From contig JAJXSQ010000160.1 in NCBI GenBank assembly GCA_021784495.1, forward strand, positions 1-5,691: a DNA stretch of 5,691 nucleotides, in the 5' to 3' direction. Below are positions 1-5,615 of this stretch, piece after piece. This DNA comes from Myxococcales bacterium. GTDB lineage: Bacteria > Myxococcota > Myxococcia > Myxococcales > Anaeromyxobacteraceae. Each line of letters starts with the position of its first letter. Within the stretch, counting starts at the first letter, position 1. The notes under the pieces are model-generated. The model was given only the letters and a program-made list of their open reading frames with translations. It did no database searches and was not told the DNA's origin. A program made the translations under genes and the position numbers.

Positions 1-1255
1 TGCGGGCCACCGCCGCGCGCTCCGCGGCGAGCGCCGCGTCGCGGGTGGTCGCGAAGCCGCGGGCGCGGGCGGCGAGCGGGCGCTCCTCGGCGGCGAGCCG
101 ATCGAGCTGCAGCTCGAGCCGGCGCAGGCGCTGCGAGGCCGCCCCGGGGCGGGGGAGCTGCGCCTCGCGCGCCGCGGAGGCGCGCTCCCGATCGTCGAGC
201 TGGCGCGCGAGGTCGTCGAGCCGCCGCGCCTCGGGGGCGAGCGCCTCCTCGGCGCGGTCCAGGGCCATCCGGCGCGCGGCCACGCGGGCGAGGCGGGCGT
301 CGAGCGCCGTCTCCTGCGCGTGGAGCGGTCCGCCCTCGTCGGGGGCGGCGACGGGGGCGGCCGCGGCGCCGGGCTGGTAGGCGTCGTACTGGACGTGGCG
401 CGGCACGCCGAGGAGGGCGGGGCCGAAGGCGTGGAGGGCGAGGCGGAAGCGGGGGTGGTCGCCGAGGGCGAGCGCGGCGGGCTCCTCGGGCTCCGGCCGC
501 TCGACCTCCTCCTCGACCGGCGCGGGCGCCGTGACCTGCCGGGTCGGCGCGGCGAGGAAGCCGAAGCCGATCGCGACCCGGACGCCGTGCTCGTCGGGGA
601 GGTAGGAGGCGCCGATCGAGATCCCGAGGCGGGGCGTCGCCTCCCAGCGGATCGCGCCGCCGAGGAGGTCGCCGCGGGGGCCGTGGGTCCCGTCGAGGAC
701 GACGTGGAGGCCGTGCTGCGGCCCGACCGCGACGGCCAGGCCGGCGGTCGCGCCGCGCGGTCCGTTGGCCTCGGTCTCCCAGCCGCCGTAGCCGGCGACG
801 CGGAGCGGGCCCTCCCGGCCGAAGGAGACGATGGCCCTGCCGCCGCCGGCGCCGCTGGCGTTCAGCCGGTCGGTGTAGCCGTCGATGGCGACGGAGGGGA
901 GGAGGCCGGCGCCCGACGCGAGGTGGAGCTTGAGCGCCGAGCCGAAGAGCACCGAGGCCGGGTGGGGATCCCCGGGCTGCCCCGACTCGCGGGTGGAGAA
1001 GCCCCACTCGAGCGCGCCCAGGCCGATGCCGATGGAGGCGGGCATGGGGCCGAGCCGATCGGGGCTCCCCTTCTCGTGGTCCCAGCCGACCTCGGCGCCG
1101 ACCAGGCCGGTGCCGCGGTCCATCACCTCGGCGTCCGGGACGTCGAGGAGCCCGGACTCGCCCTGGTGGGTGGGGAAGGGATCGGCCCTGCCAGGCGCGG
1201 GCGCGAGGAGGGCGGCGAGCAGCGCCGCGGCGCCGGCAGCTCCGAGGATCCTCAC
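1..1255 (-). CDS. Exported outer-membrane beta-barrel-like protein with coiled-coil tail (3' end outside window)
   Basis: 418 codons are visible and no stop is reached. The start is GTG at 1255, chosen because a strong Shine-Dalgarno (GGAGGGG) lies 6-7 bases upstream and a good signal peptide follows: MRILGAAG, a hydrophobic Ala/Leu run to about residue 20, and likely cleavage after GRA (residue 24). The mature N-terminus reads THQGESGLLDVPDAEVMDRG, which resembles the 'G-x-x-GLL-x-x-P-x-A' opening of YjbH-like and related outer-membrane barrel proteins. Residues 50-236 alternate hydrophobic and polar stretches rich in Gly and aromatic residues (GIGLGALEWGFS, GYGGWE, GISIGASYL, VAIGFGFLA), as in transmembrane beta-strands. 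An acidic Pro linker follows (237-262), then from about 312 an Ala/Arg/Glu/Leu-rich heptad-like coiled coil that runs off the edge. An OmpA-type peptidoglycan-binding domain could lie beyond, but none is visible. The start overlaps the stop of the HTH gene by four bases, so the two are probably translated in a coupled way. The exact family is not recognised. Confidence 0.75.
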   Translation of the reverse strand, partial: MRILGAAGAAALLAALLAPAPGRADPFPTHQGESGLLDVPDAEVMDRGTGLVGAEVGWDHEKGSPDRLGPMPASIGIGLGALEWGFSTRESGQPGDPHPASVLFGSALKLHLASGAGLLPSVAIDGYTDRLNASGAGGGRAIVSFGREGPLRVAGYGGWETEANGPRGATAGLAVAVGPQHGLHVVLDGTHGPRGDLLGGAIRWEATPRLGISIGASYLPDEHGVRVAIGFGFLAAPTRQVTAPAPVEEEVERPEPEEPAALALGDHPRFRLALHAFGPALLGVPRHVQYDAYQPGAAAAPVAAPDEGGPLHAQETALDARLARVAARRMALDRAEEALAPEARRLDDLARQLDDRERASAAREAQLPRPGAASQRLRRLELQLDRLAAEERPLAARARGFATTRDAALAAERAAVAR

Positions 1256-1695
1256 GCGTCTCCCCTCCCGTCGCCGCGCGGGGTCGAGCCCGGGTGGCCC
1301 CTGGTCAGTCCGAACTGCGTCAAGGTGCGCTCCACCGAGCGGACGCTCACCGGATGGCCGAGCCGTTCCAGGTCGCCGGCGATCGCCTGCGCGCTGCGCG
1401 CCGGATCGCGGAGCCGGGTCCGGACGATGAAGCGGACGACCTCGATCGGCCGGCGCCAGGCGGTCCGCGGGCCGGGGGTGCGCAGGAGGAGGCCGCCGAG
1501 CCCCTCCTCGCGGAAGCGGCGGAGCTTCTCGTAGTAGGTGCTCCGCGACCTGCCGAAGTCGGTGAGGACCTGGTCGAGCGGTCGGCCGCTCGTCTCCCCC
1601 TCGATGAGCATGAGGAGGTCGAGCGCGGCCTCGTCGCCGCCGCGCAGCGGCAGGATCCCGCCGGGTCCATGGATGGCGTGCAGGTCGGTCTTCAC
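1252..1695 (-). CDS. Small double helix-turn-helix protein, transposase-DNA-binding-domain-like
   Basis: 147 residues, starting at GTG 1695 and ending TGA 1252. The start is uncertain: it is the first usable start after the upstream terminator, but no clear Shine-Dalgarno precedes it. An internal ATG at residue 29 would remove only the variable N-terminus. Two helical DNA-binding segments are visible. The first is at about 24-68 (DLLMLIEGETSGRPLDQV, then GRSRSTYYEKLRRFREEGL), where the 'R-x-x-REEGL-x-GL' ending is typical of HTH units in IS481/IS630-type transposases and related homeodomain-like proteins. The second is at about 84-130 (IVRTRLRDPARSAQAIAG, then VSVRSVERTLTQFGL). There is no DDE catalytic domain, and the protein stops soon after the second HTH with a Gly/Arg/Asp-rich tail. 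I infer a domesticated DNA-binding protein or regulator rather than an active transposase; a transposase remnant is the alternative. It overlaps the start of the barrel gene (GTGA at 1252-1255), an arrangement expected of a maintained operon. Confidence 0.7.
   Translation of the reverse strand: MKTDLHAIHGPGGILPLRGGDEAALDLLMLIEGETSGRPLDQVLTDFGRSRSTYYEKLRRFREEGLGGLLLRTPGPRTAWRRPIEVVRFIVRTRLRDPARSAQAIAGDLERLGHPVSVRSVERTLTQFGLTRGHPGSTPRGDGRGDA
1261..1269 (-). promoter_or_regulatory. Ribosome binding site of the barrel gene, inside the HTH coding region
   Basis: The minus strand reads GGGAGGGGA followed by GACGC and the GTG start at 1255. This strong purine-rich Shine-Dalgarno at good spacing decides the GTG start of the barrel gene. 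It lies within the last codons of the HTH gene, so ribosomes finishing that gene at the overlapping TGA could restart directly. Confidence 0.65.
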
Positions 1696-1719
1696 GGAGT
1701 CGGTCGGCTCGCGTCGGTC

Positions 1720-1732
1720 CCGGAGATTCCGG
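1720..1732. repeat. Short perfect palindrome upstream of the HTH gene
   Basis: CCGGA and TCCGG arms flank a 3-base centre, 25-37 bases before the GTG at 1695. It lies in the 49-base gap between the cytochrome terminator and the HTH gene, where no recognisable promoter was found. It could be an operator (perhaps autoregulatory) or a small mRNA hairpin. Arms this short arise easily by chance at this GC content. Confidence 0.25.
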
Positions 1733-1744
1733 CGGTGGTCGATG

Positions 1745-1783
1745 AAAAAAACGGGCGGGCCCCCCCTTCCAGGGACCCGCCCG
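1745..1783 (-). terminator. Intrinsic (Rho-independent) terminator of the cytochrome gene
   Basis: On the minus strand a CGGGCGGG arm (1783-1776) pairs perfectly with CCCGCCCG (1759-1752). The stem extends through one U-G wobble and three further G-C pairs to about 12 bp with a 7-base loop (TGGAAGG). It is followed at once by seven T residues (1751-1745). The hairpin begins 14 bases after the cytochrome stop codon (1797-1799). Such a T-run is striking in a region with almost no A/T runs, so this is a confident call. It separates the cytochrome transcript from the HTH/barrel pair. Confidence 0.93.
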
Positions 1784-1796
1784 GTGCAGCGCTCGC

Positions 1797-2585
1797 CTAC
1801 TTGATGTGGCAGGCGCCGCAGGTGCCGCCGGAGATGCTGCTCGGGACCCGGAGGAAGTGCGGGGTGAGGCCGGACACGTTGTCCTGGTGCGGGTTGTGGC
1901 AGGAGGCGCACTCGACGGAGTAGGCGCCGGCGGTGCCGTACAGGTAGATGTACGCGCCGGCGGTGGAGGCGGCGCCGCCGGTGACGCAGGTCGGGACGCC
2001 GGCGATGCAGCCGGTCGTCGCCACGGTGCCGAACTGCGTGGGGTCGGCCTTCGAGGCGCCGAGCGAGGTGGTCGAGCCCGGGAACGGGATGCCGACCGGG
2101 TGCTGGCCGGTCAGGTTGGTGAAGGTGGTCGAGCCGACGGTGTTGAGCGCGAACTGGTTGGTCGCGAGGGCGGTGGTGTAGGACGAGGCGCCCGAGGCGA
2201 GGTTGCTGGCGACCGTGGAGGCCGTCCCCTGGCTGTTGACGATGACGTTCAGGGCGACCGTGCCGTCGTGGCAGGAGAGGCAGCGCTGCGAGGGGGCGTC
2301 GATGGTGGAGTTGGTCGTCGGCAGGGCGGTGCCGGCGAGGGTGGTGGTGGCCGCGGTCCAGGCGGCGCCGGTCGGGCTCTTGCGGGCCCAGAGGGGCGCG
2401 CCGGCCGCCGACACGGTGTTGTGCGGCTGGTGGCAGAAGACGCAGGGGTCGCTCTGGTCGGTGAAGTGGATCGTCCCGGTGCCGGAGGCCGCCAGGTTGT
2501 GCTTGGTGGTGCCGATCTGGGTGGCGGAGGCGAGCCCCGGGGCGATGGCGGCCAGGGCGGCGAGGAGCTTCAAGGAGTTGCGCAT
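1797..2585 (-). CDS. Secreted tetrahaem c-type cytochrome, OmcE-like haem layout
   Basis: 262 residues, starting at ATG 2585 with GGAGGG ten bases upstream. A Sec signal peptide (RNSLKLLAALAAIAPGLASA) is probably cleaved after residue 21. Four covalent haem sites are seen: CVFCH (48-52), CLSCH (102-106), CASCH (226-230) and CGACH (256-260), the last two residues from the C-terminus. Family-type surroundings are CVFCHQPHN, APLW (63-66), CLSCHDGTVAL, GQHPVG (161-165), CASCHNPHQ and HFLR (243-246). Six further histidines (29, 40, 55, 162, 233, 243) are candidate distal ligands, enough for bis-His coordination of all four haems. The haem order and a fourth haem at the very C-terminus match the small tetrahaem cytochromes common in Geobacter-type bacteria, which include the filament-forming OmcE. 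Assignment to OmcE itself, or filament formation, is inference. The Ser/Thr/Ala/Gly-rich segment between haems 2 and 3 holds an extra cysteine pair (193, 200). Expression is probably sigma-54-dependent and ends at the terminator just downstream. Confidence 0.93.
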   Translation of the reverse strand: MRNSLKLLAALAAIAPGLASATQIGTTKHNLAASGTGTIHFTDQSDPCVFCHQPHNTVSAAGAPLWARKSPTGAAWTAATTTLAGTALPTTNSTIDAPSQRCLSCHDGTVALNVIVNSQGTASTVASNLASGASSYTTALATNQFALNTVGSTTFTNLTGQHPVGIPFPGSTTSLGASKADPTQFGTVATTGCIAGVPTCVTGGAASTAGAYIYLYGTAGAYSVECASCHNPHQDNVSGLTPHFLRVPSSISGGTCGACHIK

Positions 2586-2705
2586 GTAGGTGCTTCCCTC
2601 CGGGGCTCGCGCCCCGACGTGGTGCGGCTCCGCCGGGGGGCGGAGTCGGGTCGGCTGCTTCGCTGACCCGGAGGCGGGGGCCTTCGGATCGTGAGATGCG
2701 ATGGC
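2586..2705 (-). promoter_or_regulatory. Structured 5' leader of the cytochrome mRNA (three tandem hairpins)
   Basis: If transcription starts about 12 bases after the sigma-54 -12 element (near 2705), the leader is about 120 nt. Three consecutive hairpins are visible on the minus strand. The first is 2670-2647, CGGGTCAGC pairing with GCCGACCCG with one A-C mismatch and loop GAAGCA. The second is 2645-2628, CTCCGCC with GGCGGAG and loop CCCC. The third is 2616-2601, CGGGGC with GCCCCG and loop GCGA, a GNRA-type tetraloop. The last hairpin touches the first base of the Shine-Dalgarno GGAGGG (2601-2596), so its folding could affect translation or mRNA stability. I could not match the leader to a known riboswitch, and GC-rich DNA makes short stems common. 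Confidence 0.45.
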
Positions 2706-2715
2706 TCGAACGGGT

Positions 2716-2732
2716 AGCAACCGGGGTGCCAC
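2716..2732 (-). promoter_or_regulatory. Sigma-54 (RpoN) -24/-12 promoter of the cytochrome gene
   Basis: The minus strand reads G-TGGCAC-CCCGG-TTGCT. The invariant GG (2730-2729) and GC (2718-2717) are separated by exactly ten bases, as sigma-54 requires, and both elements match the consensus TGGCACG-N4-TTGCW except for one G to C change after TGGCAC. The predicted start is near 2705, giving a leader of about 120 nt before the cytochrome ATG. Sigma-54 promoters need an enhancer-binding protein bound upstream. The inverted repeat at 2801-2822 is about 107 bases upstream of the start, a usual enhancer distance. A lone A/T patch (TAAAAT, 2746-2751) lies between them, where DNA bending would be expected, but it does not match an IHF site. 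Confidence 0.8.
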
Positions 2733-2800
2733 CGCCGCGCGCGAGTAAAATCGGGCGGATGGGCGTCCGGGGGGCGACGGCGATGGGCCCGTTCACCCAG

Positions 2801-2822
2801 GGTTGGGGCAGAAGCCCCAACC
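2801..2822. repeat. Perfect 9-bp inverted repeat: candidate enhancer-binding site or operon-end hairpin
   Basis: Arms GGTTGGGGC (2801-2809) and GCCCCAACC (2814-2822) flank a 4-base centre (AGAA on plus, TTCT on minus). It starts 27 bases after the NHL gene stop codon (2849) and is centred about 107 bases upstream of the predicted sigma-54 transcription start. It has no T-run, so it is not a classical intrinsic terminator, although it could still protect the 3' end of the upstream mRNA. Its symmetry and position fit a dimer-binding site for a sigma-54 activator. Both roles are possible. Confidence 0.6.
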
Positions 2823-2848
2823 GGACCGCGCGCCGGAGACGGCGGTGT

Positions 2849-3922
2849 TCAGCGCGACGCCGGCGAGGCGGCGCTCCCGGCGCCGGCCGGGGCCGGGGCG
2901 GCGGGCCCGCCCGGGTCGGGGAGGAACTGGTAGACGTTCACCCGCGGTGCCGGTCCCTCGTCGCCGACGTAGACGAGATCGTGCGCCGGATCGAGCGCGA
3001 TCGACGCCGGCATCTGGAAGTACTCGAGGAGCCCCGCCTTCCCGCCGAAGGCCATGAGGAAGCGGTTCTCCTGGTCGAACAGGTCGACGACGCCGTTCTC
3101 GCCGTCGACGACGTAGACGATCCCCCGCCGGTCGACGGCGATCGCCTTGGGGCGGGCGAACATCCCCGGCCCCTCGCCGCGCTCCCCGAAGATCCGCAGG
3201 AGGCGCCCCGCCGGGTCGAAGACCTGGACCCGCGCGTTGAGGGTGTCGACGACGTAGACGTTCCCCTGGCCGTCGACGGCGACGGCGCCGGGGAAGTTGA
3301 ACTGGCCGGCCTCGGTCCCCCGGGTGCCGATGGTGCGGAGGAGCTGGCCGCCGAGGCTGTAGACGAGGACCCGGTGGCGCTGGGAGGTGGGGAAGGAGCC
3401 GTCGCAGACGTAGAGGAGCCCGCGCGCGCGGTCGACGGCGATGCCGGTCGGGCGCTCGGCGTCGCTCCCGAACTCGCGCAGGAGCTTCCCGGCGTGATCG
3501 AAGACCTGGATCGATCGGCGCGGCGGCTGCGAGACGTAGACGTCGCCGCGCCCGTCGATCGCCAGGCCGAAGGGGGAGGCGAGGGCGAAGTCGGGGGCGA
3601 AGACCTCGAGCGTCCGGGCCTCGAAGTTCCAGCGGAGGACCTGGCCGAGCGACTGGTCGGCGACGTAGACCTCGTTCCCGCCGTCGCCCACCGCGAGCCC
3701 CGAGGGCTGCTTGAAGCCGAGCGGGTGGCGGCCGGTGAGGGCGCGGCGGAAGGCGGCCATCCCGCTCTCCACGTCGGCCTCCGAGATCAGGGCCCGGCTG
3801 AACCGGACGCGGGGCGGATCCGGCTCGGCCGGCCAGCGGACCGGCGTCCCGGTGATCGGCCCGGTGGCGCAGGCCGAGGCGAGGAGGAGGGTCGCGGCGA
3901 AGGCAGCTCGGGAGGCCGGCAT
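2849..3922 (-). CDS. NHL-repeat six-bladed beta-propeller lipoprotein
   Basis: 357 residues, starting at ATG 3922 with GGAG six bases upstream, and 20 bases after the stop of the SurA-like gene, so probably the same operon. The N-terminus MPASRAAFAATLLLASAC looks like a lipoprotein signal, with Cys18 as the acylated residue. The -3 position is Ala rather than the preferred Leu, and the +2 residue is Ala, which would favour outer-membrane sorting. A WPAEPDPPRVRF segment (30-41) resembles the lead-in of many NHL lipoproteins. Six NHL repeats follow at about 70-108, 117-151, 157-199, 208-246, 255-292 and 302-334, each with the pattern 'P-x-G-(I/L)-A-(V/L)-D ... VYV-x-D ... V-x-VFD ... FG'. That is the count for one closed six-bladed propeller. 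The tail (335-357) is Pro/Ala/Gly-rich and probably disordered. No catalytic residues are recognised; a binding or scaffolding role at the envelope is inferred. Genes of this kind often neighbour multihaem cytochromes in Geobacter-type genomes, from memory and unverified here. Confidence 0.92.
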   Translation of the reverse strand: MPASRAAFAATLLLASACATGPITGTPVRWPAEPDPPRVRFSRALISEADVESGMAAFRRALTGRHPLGFKQPSGLAVGDGGNEVYVADQSLGQVLRWNFEARTLEVFAPDFALASPFGLAIDGRGDVYVSQPPRRSIQVFDHAGKLLREFGSDAERPTGIAVDRARGLLYVCDGSFPTSQRHRVLVYSLGGQLLRTIGTRGTEAGQFNFPGAVAVDGQGNVYVVDTLNARVQVFDPAGRLLRIFGERGEGPGMFARPKAIAVDRRGIVYVVDGENGVVDLFDQENRFLMAFGGKAGLLEYFQMPASIALDPAHDLVYVGDEGPAPRVNVYQFLPDPGGPAAPAPAGAGSAASPASR

Positions 3923-3942
3923 CGGAGGCTCCGTGGTGGGGG

Positions 3943-5583
3943 TCAGGGAGAGGCGGGGACGGCCGCGGCGGCGGCGGTCCGGTCGAGGGTCACCGCCGCG
4001 GCGGCCCGGAGGCGGGCGAGGAGGGCGTCGGACGCGCGGACCTGGGCGTCGGCGCGCGCGCGCGCGGCGACGTCGGCGCGGATCTCGGCGAGCGGCCGGG
4101 GGTGCGCGGGCACCACGGCGTCGCAGCGGAGCAGGTAGAAGGCCCGCGCGATCTCCAGCGGGCCCACGAGCCGTTCCGCCGGGGCGGAGCGGAGGGCGCG
4201 GACGAGGGGGGCCTGCGCCGGGTCGTCCTCCAGGCGGGCGAGCGCGTCCAGGTCGAGCGTCCCGAGGTCCCCGCCGGCGGCGGCGGTGCGCGGGTCGGCG
4301 CTCCGCTCGCGGGCCACCGCCTCGAAGGGCGCGCCGCCCTCGATCCGCCGCAGCGCGTCGCGGGCGTCGCCCTCGGAGCGGACCACCAGCGCGCGGCAGC
4401 GGCGAGAGGGCGCGACCCGGTAGTCGGAGAGGTGGGAGCGGTAGAACCCCTCGACGGCGCCGTCGTCCGGCGCGGGGACGCCGTCGCGCACGAGCTGGGT
4501 GAGCGCGATCGCCTCGGCGCGCCGCGTCGTCGCGGCGAGCGCCGCGTCGGCCGCCGGACCGCGGTCGAGGCCTGCCCGGGCCCCCTCCGCCTCGAGGAGC
4601 CGCTCGTCGACGAGCTGCCCGGCCAGGGCGGTCTTGAGCGACGGGCCGGTGCCGTGGCCCGGAGCGCCGGGGCCGAAGGTCCGGCGGTAGAGGTCGAGGA
4701 CGTCGCCGTACCGGACCGGCCGGCCCGGGACGGCGGCGACGACGTGGTCGAGGTCGCGCGGCTCGACCGAGGCGCCGGTCGCGGCCAGGAAGGGCTCGTC
4801 GACGGTGACGCCGGCGCGGGCCCGGAGCTGGGCGACCAGGTGGCGCCGCGCCGCCTCCAGGTCCTGCCGCCGGGCGAAGGCGGCGATCTCGGCCCGGCGG
4901 GCGGAGAACTCGGCGTCGGTGCCGATCGACCGCTCGGTCACCTGGAGCAACCCCCAGCCGAGCTCCAGCTCGACCGGGCCGACCACCTGGCCGAGCGGCG
5001 CGGCGAAGACGGCGTCGCCGAGCTTCCCCGGGAGCTGGGCGCGGGTGCGCGTCCCGAGCGAACCGCCGCGGCGGGCCGACTCCTCCTGCAGCGAGCGGCG
5101 CGCCTCCTCGGCGAAGGGGGCGCCGTGGGCGAGCCGATCGAGCGCGGCCGCGGCCTCCGCGCGGGTGGCCAGGACGACGAGGCGGACGTTCGCGGAGTCG
5201 GCGTTCAGGTGGAAGAGCGCGCGGAGCTGCGCGTCGTCCGGCTCGATCCCGGCGAGGGCGCGCTCGAGGTAGCGCCGCGCGCCGAGCGCCCTCCGCCGCT
5301 CCTCCAGCTCGCCGGCGAGCCCCGCGGGGAGGTGGAGCCGGCGCCGGTCGAACTCCTCGGCGAGGACCGCCTCGTCGACGAGCTCGGAGAGCGCCTGGAG
5401 CGCGGGGCGCGCGAGCCCGGTCCCCCGGTCCATCGCGAGCCGCTCCTCGAGGTCGCGGAGGGTGATGGGGGCGCCGTCGACCCGGGCGACGACCGCCGGG
5501 GGCTGCTCCGGGGTCGCGGGTGCGGCGCCCGGGGCGGAGCCCGACGCGGCGAGCGCCAGGGAGACGGCCAGGGCGAGGTTCAC
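3943..5583 (-). CDS. SurA/PpiC-like periplasmic foldase with two parvulin-type domains
   Basis: 546 residues, starting at GTG 5583 with GAGGAG five bases upstream. An in-frame TGA lies just before it, so this is the first possible start. The signal peptide (NLALAVSLALAASGSAPGA) is hydrophobic but lacks the usual basic residues at its start. The protein looks like two copies of one plan. A SurA-N-like helical part opens with VVARVDGAPITLRDLEERL (31-49) and is followed by a parvulin-like domain (133-218). A second opening, VVAAVPGRPVRYGDVLDLYR (281-300), is followed by a second parvulin-like domain (396-490). Parvulin landmarks include GAPF (154-157; 417-420), GGSLGT / GGDLGT (173-178; 437-442) and VVGPVE / LVGPLE (200-205; 472-477). 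The usual active-site histidines are missing from both: RLVVL and RALVV replace R-H-I-L, and LGWGLL and RAFYLL replace G-Y-H-I-I. It is therefore more likely a chaperone than an active prolyl isomerase. I infer that it assists folding or export of envelope clients, plausibly the cytochrome downstream. Confidence 0.9.
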   Translation of the reverse strand: MNLALAVSLALAASGSAPGAAPATPEQPPAVVARVDGAPITLRDLEERLAMDRGTGLARPALQALSELVDEAVLAEEFDRRRLHLPAGLAGELEERRRALGARRYLERALAGIEPDDAQLRALFHLNADSANVRLVVLATRAEAAAALDRLAHGAPFAEEARRSLQEESARRGGSLGTRTRAQLPGKLGDAVFAAPLGQVVGPVELELGWGLLQVTERSIGTDAEFSARRAEIAAFARRQDLEAARRHLVAQLRARAGVTVDEPFLAATGASVEPRDLDHVVAAVPGRPVRYGDVLDLYRRTFGPGAPGHGTGPSLKTALAGQLVDERLLEAEGARAGLDRGPAADAALAATTRRAEAIALTQLVRDGVPAPDDGAVEGFYRSHLSDYRVAPSRRCRALVVRSEGDARDALRRIEGGAPFEAVARERSADPRTAAAGGDLGTLDLDALARLEDDPAQAPLVRALRSAPAERLVGPLEIARAFYLLRCDAVVPAHPRPLAEIRADVAARARADAQVRASDALLARLRAAAAVTLDRTAAAAAVPASP

Positions 5584-5615
5584 GGGGGCTCCTCATACCT
5601 CGAAACGCGCCCCGC

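Noticed and set aside
320..1534. Long plus-strand open frame over the barrel and HTH genes
   Set aside because: Its product is a low-complexity Gly/Ala/Glu/Arg sequence without a domain, antisense to genes with signal peptides, ribosome binding sites and recognisable folds. Such shadows are expected at this GC content.
1252..1695. Active insertion sequence
   Set aside because: There is no catalytic domain, no flanking terminal inverted repeats were seen, and base composition is like the neighbours.
2586..2705. GEMM-type (c-di-GMP or cGAMP) riboswitch in the cytochrome leader
   Set aside because: Considered because such riboswitches precede cytochrome genes in Geobacter relatives. The required GGCAAACC and GACGCAAAGC-like segments in the right order are absent; only a loose AGCGAAGC resemblance exists.
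2586..2732. Extended cytochrome start at ATG 2732
   Set aside because: It would place a 49-residue charged leader before a good signal peptide, and this ATG overlaps the sigma-54 promoter, upstream of the predicted transcription start. ATG 2585 has a proper Shine-Dalgarno.
1252..2820. 522-codon minus-strand frame joining the HTH gene to upstream sequence
   Set aside because: Only the last 147 codons form the HTH protein. The upstream part is an out-of-frame, Arg/Pro/His-rich reading of the cytochrome gene and crosses the terminator.
2801..2822. Classical intrinsic terminator after the NHL gene
   Set aside because: The stem is good but no T-run follows on the minus strand, unlike the true terminator at 1745-1783. 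It is kept as an inverted repeat of undecided role.
2849..5596. 915-codon minus-strand frame that would fuse a large protein to the NHL lipoprotein
   Set aside because: The portion above 3922 is an Arg/Pro-rich out-of-frame reading of the SurA-like gene. The NHL protein has its own Shine-Dalgarno, ATG and lipoprotein signal at 3922.
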